This document shows, piece by piece, positions 1 through 7,517 of a stretch of DNA of 64,000 nt. Numbering within the stretch: the stretch's first letter is position 1; every line of letters starts with the position of its first letter. The notes beneath the pieces are model-generated. The model was not told the DNA's origin, did no database searches, and saw nothing but the letters and a program-made list of their open reading frames with translations. The position numbers were made by a program, and so were the translations under genes. Source of the stretch: Aliidongia dinghuensis (lineage in GTDB: Bacteria; Pseudomonadota; Alphaproteobacteria; ATCC43930; CGMCC-115725); the NCBI RefSeq assembly GCF_014643535.1, contig NZ_BMJQ01000011.1:124001-188000 (forward strand), given 5' to 3'.

Positions 1-43
1 GTGGATCGCCAGGCGATTCCACTCATTCCGATCCGGCTCCAGG

Positions 44-3000
44 TCAGACAGTCAGCGCGCGCAATTGCCGGCCGACCACGGTCAGCATGGCGAGGTCGGG
101 CGGCGAGATGCGGGTGACGTCGGCGACCATCTCCTGCACCTTGCCCATCGCGTCGGCACGGCGGCCGGTCCAAGCCTCGAGCCGGCCCGCGACGGCGCCG
201 TCGCTCTCGGCCAGGACGTGGCCCACGATCTCGCGCTGCATCGCCGAGAAATCGTCGGCCAGCGCGCCGATCGCAAGCCGCTGCCATGGGGTTGCCGCCG
301 GTAGCGCGTGAGCCTTTTCACGCAGCGTGGCCAAGCCTAGCCGGGCTCCGGTCGCGAAATAGAGCCGGCCGAGTTCGACGATGTCGAGCTTGGTGCCCTC
401 ATCGATGCGCACGATGTCCATGGCGGCCGACAGGCTGTCGAGCGCCACGACGCGCTCGGCCAGCTCGGTCGGAACACCTTGCGCGACATAGGCCGCGACG
501 CGCGCCTCGTGTGCCGCCCGCTCGCTCTCGGGCAGGAGCGAGACCAGCTTCGCTGCCAGCGCCTTGATGCCCGGCCCGAACTCCTTGATGCGCGGCGTGA
601 CACTCAGGTTCTGACCCGACTGCAGGAACCAGCGCGCCGACTGCTCGGCGACCGTGCGCACGGCCAGGAACAGCTTGGTCTGCACCGCCGCCGGGATGAC
701 GTTGTCGAGCGCCTCGATCGACCGCCACAGGCTCGGCAGGTCGAAGATGACGCGGGTGATGCGATAGGCGCGCGTCACCTCCTCGGTCGAGCGGCCGGTC
801 TTCGACTGCATCTCGCTGACGAAGCTCGGGCCGAGGCGGTTGATCATGGCGTTGGTCACGACCGTCGCCACGATCTCGCGCCGGAGGCGGTGCGCCTTCA
901 AGTCCGCTTTCGACAGCTGGACCATCTGGCGCGGGAAGTAGCCGAGGAGCTCCTCCTCCAGCTCCGGCTCGTCCGGCAGGTCGGTGGTCAGGAGCTCGGC
1001 ATAGATCGCGTTCTTGGCATAGGCCATGAGCACGGACAGCTCAGGCCGGGTCAGGCCGCGCTTTGCCGCCGCGCGCTGGGTCAAGGCCTCGTCGTCCGGC
1101 AGGAACTCGATCGCGCGATCGAGCTTGCCGGCCCGCTCGAGCGAGCGCATGAGCCGCGTGTGTTCGTCCAAGAGCGTCGGCGCCTCGGCCTCGGCGATCG
1201 AGAGCGCGAGGGTCTGCAGGTAATTGTCCTCCAGCACCAGCTCCGCCACCTCGTCGGTCATGGTGCCGAGGAAGGCGTTGCGCTTGTCGGCCTTGAGCTT
1301 GCCCGACGTCAGCATGGCGCCGGCGCCGATCTTGATGTTGACCTCGTGGTCCGACGTGTCGACGCCGGCCGAATTGTCGATCGCGTCGGTGTTGAGCCGG
1401 CCGCCGGCGAGCGCGTACTCGATGCGGCCGCGCTGGGTCAGCGCCAGGTTGGCGCCTTCGCCCACGACCTTGGCAACGATCTCGCGCCCGTTGATGCGGA
1501 GCGCATCGTTCGCCCGGTCGCCGGCTTCGGCCTGGCTCTCGGTCGACGCCTTGACATAGGTGCCGATGCCGCCGAACCAAAGCAGGTCGACTGGCAGCTT
1601 CAGGAGCACGCGGATGAGGTCATTGGGCGTGATGGCCGCGGACTTGAGTCCAAGGCGTGCCTGGGCCTCGGGCGACAGTGTCAGCGACTTGGCCGAACGC
1701 TCATAGATGGCGCCGCCTTTGGAGAGCAGCTTGCGGTCATAGTCGTTCCAGGTCGAGCGCGGCAGGTCGAACAGCCGCTTGCGCTCGACCCAGCTCTTCG
1801 CCGCATCCGGTTCCGGATCGATGAAGATGTGCATGTGGTTGAACGCGGCGATGAGGCGCGTGTGCTTGGAGAGCAGCATGCCGTTGCCGAACACGTCGCC
1901 CGCCATGTCGCCGACGCCGACGCTGGTGAAGTCGGTCGTCTGGATGTCGGTGCCGAGCTCGCGGAAATGCCGCTTCACCGCCTCCCACGCGCCGCGGGCG
2001 GTGATGCCCATGGCCTTGTGGTCGTAGCCGATCGAGCCGCCGGACGCGAAGGCGTCGCCCAGCCAGAAGCCGTACTCGATGGCGCAGCCGTTGGCGATGT
2101 CGGAGAAGGTGGCCGTGCCCTTGTCGGCGGCCACGACCAGATAGGGATCGTCGCCGTCGCGCCTGACCACGCTCTTCGGCGGCACCACGTTCGGCCCCGC
2201 TATCGTGTCGGTCAGGTCGAGGAGCCCGTACATCAGCGTCTTGTAGCAGGCGACGACCTCGGCCATGACCGCCTCGCGGTCGCCGGTCGCCGGCCGCTTC
2301 ACCACGAAGCCGCCCTTGGACCCCACCGGCACGATGACCGAGTTCTTGACCTGCTGCGCCTTCATCAAGCCCAGGATCTCCGTGCGGAAATCCTCCTTGC
2401 GGTCGGACCAGCGGATGCCGCCGCGCGCGACCCGGCCGCCGCGCAGGTGGCAGCCCTCCATGCGCGGGCTGTAGACGAAGATCTCGACCAGCGGCCGCGG
2501 CTGCGGCAGGAGGTCGATCTCCTGGCTCGCGAGCTTGACCGAGAGATAGGGCTTGGGTTTGCCGTCCGCGCCCGGCTGGTAGAAGTTCGTCCGGAGCGAC
2601 TTGCGGATGAGCAGCAGGAAGCTCCTGAGGATGCGGTCCTCGTCCAGGTTCGAGACCTGGTCGAGATCCTGCTCGATCCCGGCCGCGAGCTTGTCGGCGG
2701 CGGCGTCGCGGTTCTTGGTCTTGAGCGCCGGATCGAACTGCGTCTCGAACAGGCGGACGAGCTTGTGCGCGATCGCCGGATGGGCCGAGAGCGTGTCCTC
2801 CATGTAGGGCTGGCTGAAGGTCGAGCCGGCCTGGCGCAGGATCTTGCAATAGGTCCGGAGCACGATGATCTCGCGCGCCGCCAGGCCCGCGAGCACGACC
2901 AGCCGGTTGAAGCCGTCGTCCTCGACCGCGCCGCCATAGACCGCGGGGAACGCCTCTTCGAAGCGCGGACCGACCTCGTCGAGATCGACCGATTGCTGGC

Positions 3001-4834
3001 CGCGGGTCACGAGCTCGAACTCCTGGACCCAGTACTTGGTCTCAGCGTCGCGCGGCTTCACCCGGAACGGATTCTCCGTGATCACCTTCATGCCCAGGTT
3101 CTCGAGCATGGGCAGCACGTCGGAGAGTGGGATCGGCTTGCCGATCGAGAAGGTCTTGAGCCGAAGCTCCGACGGGCCGGCGTCGGGCGTGTGGTAGAGC
3201 GCCAGGGCGACCGGGGCGCCCGCCTCGAGCGTCGCGATCTCCTGGATGTCATAGACGGCCGATTGCGCCGTGAAGCGCTCGGTGTAGTTGGTCGGGAACG
3301 CGTCGGCGAAGCGGCGCAGCAGCGTCTGCGCCTCGCCTTCCTCGTACGACTGGCCGAGCGCCTCGCCGAGCTTGTCGGCCCAGACGCGGCCCGCTTCGAC
3401 CAGTTGCTTCTCGAGCGTCGCCGGATCGACGTCCGGCACCTGGCCGGGATTGGTGTTGATGATGAAATGGATGCGCGCCAGCACGCTCTCGTCGAGCTGG
3501 ACCGAGTCGGAGGTGAGCTTGCCGTTGAACGCGGTCTCGAGGATCTGCGCCATGCGCCGGCGGACGGCCGAGTTGTACCGGTCGCGCGGTACATAAACGA
3601 GGCAGCTCACGAACCGCTCGAACGGATCGCGCCGGGTGAAGGCGGCGATGCGCTGGCGTTCCTGCAGGTTGAGGATGCCGATCGCGGTCGAGAACAGATC
3701 GGTTTCCGCGATCTGGAACAGCTCGTCGCGCGGGAACGAGTCGACGATGTGCTGCAGCGCCTTGCCATCGTGGCTGTCCGGCGCGAAGCCCGAGCGCTCG
3801 ACGGTGCGCTGGACCTTGCGGCGCAGAACCGGGATCGAGCGCGGCGACTTGGCGTAGGCGGCGGTCGTGAACAGGCCGACGATCAGCTTCTGGCCGACCA
3901 CCTCGCCCTCGGCGTTGAAGGTCTTGATGCCGATCGTGTCGAACTGCACCGGCCGATGCACGGTCGAGCGGCGGTTCGACTTGGAGATCTGCATCAGCTG
4001 CGGCGAGCGCAGGAACTGCTGCACGTCGGGCGACAGCGCGGTGAAGTTCCGGAGCCCGTCGAACACCAGGTAGGAATCGTCGCGCAGCACGCCGCGGCCG
4101 GCGCCGGGGACGACCTTCATGCCGTCCTTGTCGATCGCGTACTCGCGATAACCCAGGAACGTGAAGTTGCGGTCGGTAAGCCAGGTGAGGAAGGCCGAGA
4201 CCTCGACCGCCTCGGACGCCGGCACGGGCAGGGAGGCATTGCCGATGTCGTCGGCGATGTGGCCCACCTTCTTGCTCATCGCCTCCCAGTCGACGACGGC
4301 GGCGCGGACGTCGCCCAGCACCCGCTCGAGGTCGGCGACGACGCGCTTTTCGAGCTCCGCGTCGATGCGGCCGGCGATCTCGATCTGCATGACCGATTCG
4401 GACAGCGCGTCCGGGTTCGTCTCGTCGACCGCGATCAGCTTGCCGCCGGCGGCGCGCAGCACGGGCATGACCGGATGGATCACCAGATGGACGACCAGCT
4501 CGAGCGCATTCAGGCACGCGGTGACGCTGTCGACCAGGAACGGCATGTCGTCGTTGACGATCTGCACGACGGTGCGGCCGGCGGTCCAGCCGTTCGCCTT
4601 GTCGGCGGGCGACAGCACGCGGATCTTGGCCTTGCCCGGACGCCGTTCGGCCATGAACTGCCACAGCGCCTCGGCGCCCGCGACCAGGGCCGCCGGCGGA
4701 CGGGGCAGAATGTCGTCAGGCGGGACGTTCCTGTAGAAGGTCCGGACGAAGTGCTCGTCGATCTTGGCCTTCACGGCCGCGGCTGCGACCTTGTCGATGA
4801 GCGCCAGTTTTTCGTTTTCCGCATTGAGCGGCAT
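44..4834 (-). CDS. gdhB: NAD-specific glutamate dehydrogenase, 180-kDa class
   Basis: A 1596-aa cytosolic enzyme that oxidises L-glutamate to 2-oxoglutarate and ammonia with NAD+, linking amino-acid catabolism to the TCA cycle. Length matches the large GDH family (about 1,600 aa). The first ~700 residues are the regulatory ACT-like region; the catalytic core begins near residue 800 with GGIRWSDR, then KAQQVKN and PVGSKGGF, the glycine/lysine motifs of this family. The nucleotide-binding part contains GVGDMAGDVFGNGMLLS. The ATG is preceded by GGGAGAG at a 5-nt spacing. Single gene, divergent from the methyltransferase. Its antisense strand carries a very long shadow frame, a high-GC artefact. 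Identification is firm; the symbol follows Pseudomonas usage. Confidence 0.96.
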   Translation of the reverse strand: MPLNAENEKLALIDKVAAAAVKAKIDEHFVRTFYRNVPPDDILPRPPAALVAGAEALWQFMAERRPGKAKIRVLSPADKANGWTAGRTVVQIVNDDMPFLVDSVTACLNALELVVHLVIHPVMPVLRAAGGKLIAVDETNPDALSESVMQIEIAGRIDAELEKRVVADLERVLGDVRAAVVDWEAMSKKVGHIADDIGNASLPVPASEAVEVSAFLTWLTDRNFTFLGYREYAIDKDGMKVVPGAGRGVLRDDSYLVFDGLRNFTALSPDVQQFLRSPQLMQISKSNRRSTVHRPVQFDTIGIKTFNAEGEVVGQKLIVGLFTTAAYAKSPRSIPVLRRKVQRTVERSGFAPDSHDGKALQHIVDSFPRDELFQIAETDLFSTAIGILNLQERQRIAAFTRRDPFERFVSCLVYVPRDRYNSAVRRRMAQILETAFNGKLTSDSVQLDESVLARIHFIINTNPGQVPDVDPATLEKQLVEAGRVWADKLGEALGQSYEEGEAQTLLRRFADAFPTNYTERFTAQSAVYDIQEIATLEAGAPVALALYHTPDAGPSELRLKTFSIGKPIPLSDVLPMLENLGMKVITENPFRVKPRDAETKYWVQEFELVTRGQQSVDLDEVGPRFEEAFPAVYGGAVEDDGFNRLVVLAGLAAREIIVLRTYCKILRQAGSTFSQPYMEDTLSAHPAIAHKLVRLFETQFDPALKTKNRDAAADKLAAGIEQDLDQVSNLDEDRILRSFLLLIRKSLRTNFYQPGADGKPKPYLSVKLASQEIDLLPQPRPLVEIFVYSPRMEGCHLRGGRVARGGIRWSDRKEDFRTEILGLMKAQQVKNSVIVPVGSKGGFVVKRPATGDREAVMAEVVACYKTLMYGLLDLTDTIAGPNVVPPKSVVRRDGDDPYLVVAADKGTATFSDIANGCAIEYGFWLGDAFASGGSIGYDHKAMGITARGAWEAVKRHFRELGTDIQTTDFTSVGVGDMAGDVFGNGMLLSKHTRLIAAFNHMHIFIDPEPDAAKSWVERKRLFDLPRSTWNDYDRKLLSKGGAIYERSAKSLTLSPEAQARLGLKSAAITPNDLIRVLLKLPVDLLWFGGIGTYVKASTESQAEAGDRANDALRINGREIVAKVVGEGANLALTQRGRIEYALAGGRLNTDAIDNSAGVDTSDHEVNIKIGAGAMLTSGKLKADKRNAFLGTMTDEVAELVLEDNYLQTLALSIAEAEAPTLLDEHTRLMRSLERAGKLDRAIEFLPDDEALTQRAAAKRGLTRPELSVLMAYAKNAIYAELLTTDLPDEPELEEELLGYFPRQMVQLSKADLKAHRLRREIVATVVTNAMINRLGPSFVSEMQSKTGRSTEEVTRAYRITRVIFDLPSLWRSIEALDNVIPAAVQTKLFLAVRTVAEQSARWFLQSGQNLSVTPRIKEFGPGIKALAAKLVSLLPESERAAHEARVAAYVAQGVPTELAERVVALDSLSAAMDIVRIDEGTKLDIVELGRLYFATGARLGLATLREKAHALPAATPWQRLAIGALADDFSAMQREIVGHVLAESDGAVAGRLEAWTGRRADAMGKVQEMVADVTRISPPDLAMLTVVGRQLRALTV

Positions 4835-5046
4835 GGGGTCTCTCCCGGATGTCGGCGCCGCCTGCTGCCTCTCTTGCGTCGATCGGTGCTCGCCGATCGA
4901 CGCCGGGGTTCACGCTGGGGCTTCGCCTTCTTCGTTCTTCTCTATTACAACGACATGCGCAAAGCGATCGGCGGTTTTCCGTCGAAGTCTGAATGCCTTA
5001 AAAATCGGCACCAATTGCCTACGCGAGCGGCAAACTAACGGATTGG

Positions 5047-5760
5047 ATGGCGGCGACAACCCCCAATCTTGCGAGCCGCGAAGCGATGGAGATGAAAACG
5101 GAGCGTGCGATCCTGACGTCCAACCCGAAAAACCCGCCGCGGCCGCGGGGCGCCGCCGGCCTGCACACCACGGCCGCGCGCCTGCGGCATGGCAATTCCG
5201 CAGCCGTGTTCTTCCTGCAATGGCTGCGTGCGCCCAGCCGCATGGGGGCAGTCGTGCCGTCGAGCCGGCGGCTCGCCGACGCCATGGCCCGACAGATTCC
5301 GCCCGATGCGCGGCATGACGCGGCGCCGATCGTCGAACTCGGCGGCGGTACGGGCAGCATCACCCGCGGCATTCTCGATTCCGGCATTCCGCCGCATCGG
5401 CTGATCGTGCTCGAGCGCGATCCGAGCCTGGCCGACCTGCTCGCGAAGCGCTTCCATGGCGTCACGATCCTGTGCGGCGATGCGCGCGAGCTCACGGCGC
5501 TGCTCGCCGACCGCGGCATCACGCGCGTCGCCGCTGTGGTTTCGGGCCTGCCGCTGCTGTTGTTCCCCGACGACGCGCGCCGCGCCGTGGTCGACGGCTG
5601 CTTCGCGCTGCTGCCGCCCGGCCGGCCGCTCATCCAGTTCACCTATGGCTTCAACGCGCCGCTGCCGGCCCACGAGCATCACCTGCATGCGCGCCGCGTC
5701 GCCCGCGTCATCCGCAACGTGCCGCCGGCCTTTGTCTGGACCTTCAAGAAGGCTGCCTAG
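5047..5760 (+). CDS. Class I SAM methyltransferase, PmtA-like (phospholipid N-methyltransferase family)
   Basis: 237 aa with a Rossmann methyltransferase fold. Motif I VELGGGTGSIT lies near residue 97, and the N-terminal signature FFLQWLRAPSRMGAVVPSSR near residues 54-74 is typical of Rhodobacter-type phosphatidylethanolamine N-methyltransferases and relatives. Such enzymes transfer methyl groups from S-adenosylmethionine to phosphatidylethanolamine at the membrane; the substrate here is inferred. The first ATG is used; ATGs at 5086 and 5092 are alternatives because the first ~15 residues look unconserved and no strong Shine-Dalgarno precedes any of them. It stands alone, divergent from gdhB and convergent with the next gene. 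Confidence 0.85.
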   Translation: MAATTPNLASREAMEMKTERAILTSNPKNPPRPRGAAGLHTTAARLRHGNSAAVFFLQWLRAPSRMGAVVPSSRRLADAMARQIPPDARHDAAPIVELGGGTGSITRGILDSGIPPHRLIVLERDPSLADLLAKRFHGVTILCGDARELTALLADRGITRVAAVVSGLPLLLFPDDARRAVVDGCFALLPPGRPLIQFTYGFNAPLPAHEHHLHARRVARVIRNVPPAFVWTFKKAA

Positions 5761-5775
5761 CGCAGCCTCGACGGT

Positions 5776-6528
5776 TCACTCCATCTGGTGGAGCGCCAGG
5801 AGCCGCTGATAGTCGCCGTCGGCCTGCATGCGGGCGAGGCCGGCGTCGAAGGCGGCGACCAGGCGTTCCGCATCAGGCCGGGTGCGCGAAAAGGCGACAT
5901 AGAGCGGCTGCTCCGAGAGCACGCCGCGGGTCAGGCTTAGGAGCGGCGCCAGTTCCGGCGCCCGGCTATGGATGATGAAGCGGAGCGTCAGCTCGTCGTC
6001 GAGCGTGAGATCGATGCGTCGCGCCGCGACCATGCGCAGGTTCAGCACGATGTCGGCGACCGCCGTCCGCTGGAACAGCGGCGAGGTCAGGAAATCGGGC
6101 GTATAGGCATAGCCGGAAACCGTGCCGACCGTGAGCCCGCGCAAATCATCCAGCGAGTGGAATTCGAACGGTGAGCTCACCGGCTTGACGAACACGAGCC
6201 GGCTGAGCGCGATCGGCTGGCTGAACAGCAGGGTCCGGCCGCGCGCCTCGGTGTACCAGGCCGATGGCAGGATGTCGAAGGTGCCGGTCTCCGTCCCTTG
6301 GAGCGCCCGGACCCAGGGCATGATCGTGACCGAGACGTCGTAGCCGGCCCGGCTCATGATCCGGGCCGTCAGGTCGTTGGCAAAGCCGTCGCCCGGCAGG
6401 CTCGCGTCGGAATAGGGCGCGTAATTCTCGCACGCCGCGATCGTGACCATGTCGGCCCGGGCGATGCCGGCCACGAACGCTGCCAGCAGGGCGAGGCAGG
6501 CCGACAAGAGACGGAACGGCAATGTCAT
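5776..6528 (-). CDS. Family 3 periplasmic solute-binding protein
   Basis: 250 aa. An N-terminal signal peptide (hydrophobic stretch at residues 5-22, cleavage likely after GIARA) is followed by a bilobed PBPb/SBP_bac_3 domain: VTIAACENYAPYS, the GFANDLTARIMSRAG helix and PWVRALQGTETGTFDILPSAWYT. The family delivers polar amino acids or similar ligands to ABC permeases, or acts as a sensor. No permease or ATPase gene is nearby, so ligand and partner are unknown. A second, divergent family member lies just upstream on the same strand. Confidence 0.85.
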   Translation of the reverse strand: MTLPFRLLSACLALLAAFVAGIARADMVTIAACENYAPYSDASLPGDGFANDLTARIMSRAGYDVSVTIMPWVRALQGTETGTFDILPSAWYTEARGRTLLFSQPIALSRLVFVKPVSSPFEFHSLDDLRGLTVGTVSGYAYTPDFLTSPLFQRTAVADIVLNLRMVAARRIDLTLDDELTLRFIIHSRAPELAPLLSLTRGVLSEQPLYVAFSRTRPDAERLVAAFDAGLARMQADGDYQRLLALHQME

Positions 6529-6623
6529 CCGGGCGACGGCTTTCTTCTGGCGGTTGCGCCCGGCGAGTTTTGCGCGCCATCAATGAACGAAAGATGTTCA
6601 AGCCCTCCGTTCAGGGGCATTCG

Positions 6624-7439
6624 TCAGTCCGTCGCCGTTCCGTCCGCCACCAGGCTGCCTGGCGGCGCCGCGGCGGGCAGCCAGCGGTGATAGATCCGCG
6701 CGAAGGTGCCGTCGGCCTTCATGCCGTCCAGCGCATGCTGGCACCGTTCGACGACTTCATCGGGCGTGTCGCGCGACAGGGCCAGGAATTGGCTGGCCTC
6801 GGCGATCTCCAGGACCGGCCGGAACCCGGACGACGGCACCTCGGCCGCACGGCTGCTCATCTCGAGCGTGACGTCGTCGAGCGCCACCGCCTGGACATGG
6901 CCGCTCATCAGCAGCTTCAGCGATGCCACCGGATTGGACGTGAGCTGCAGATTGGCGAAGCCCTCGCCTTGCAACATCTGCTGCAAATACCATTCGCGCG
7001 GGACGGCGATGCCGTCGAGCTTGCGCGCATCCTGCAGATCCTTCGGCCGGATCTCCGCCGTGTTCAGCACGTAGAGCGAACCCCGGGTCGCGGAGATCGG
7101 GCCGACCCATTTGAAGAGCGGCTCGCGCTCCGCGGTACGCGTCGTGACGAACAGGCCGACGAGCGCCTGGGTGGTGGCATAGCTGTAGCCGCGCGCCCAG
7201 GGTACCACTTCGATACTGGCCTCGAGGCCGCTGCGGCGCAGGATTTCCGTGACGACGTCCGTGCCGAGGCCGGCCGGCCTGCCGTTATCGGAGAAGGTGA
7301 TCGGCGGGTATTCCTCGGTATAGAAGCGCAAGGCCGGCGCAGTGCCCGATGCCGCAGCCACTGCGGACAGGCCCCCAGGCGCGCCTGCGAGGCCGAGCCA
7401 TAGGCCCAAAATGGCCAGACGCCACACGTGTCGCCGCAT
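6624..7439 (-). CDS. Family 3 periplasmic solute-binding protein (second copy)
   Basis: 271 aa from this start: signal peptide, then an SBP_bac_3 domain with the lobe-1 motif LRFYTEEYPPITFSD and the helix GLGTDVVTEILRRSG. The ATG at 7439 is preceded by GGGGGAG and gives a compact signal peptide; an in-frame ATG at 7466 also has a GGAG and would add nine residues. It lies about 95 bp upstream of the other binding protein on the same strand and shows only family-level similarity to it. No transport components are adjacent. Ligand unknown. Confidence 0.83.
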   Translation of the reverse strand: MRRHVWRLAILGLWLGLAGAPGGLSAVAAASGTAPALRFYTEEYPPITFSDNGRPAGLGTDVVTEILRRSGLEASIEVVPWARGYSYATTQALVGLFVTTRTAEREPLFKWVGPISATRGSLYVLNTAEIRPKDLQDARKLDGIAVPREWYLQQMLQGEGFANLQLTSNPVASLKLLMSGHVQAVALDDVTLEMSSRAAEVPSSGFRPVLEIAEASQFLALSRDTPDEVVERCQHALDGMKADGTFARIYHRWLPAAAPPGSLVADGTATD

Positions 7440-7517
7440 CCCCGTCGTCTCCCCCAGCGGCGCCATCGATCACTCCGCCATTGGGGCAAGCTAACATGGG
7501 GCTTCACGTAGAAGGCG

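Noticed and set aside
479-5038. 1519-codon open frame on the plus strand opposite gdhB
   Set aside because: Arg/Leu/Asp/Gly-rich translation with no domain motifs; it mirrors the codon pattern of the firmly identified minus-strand gene.
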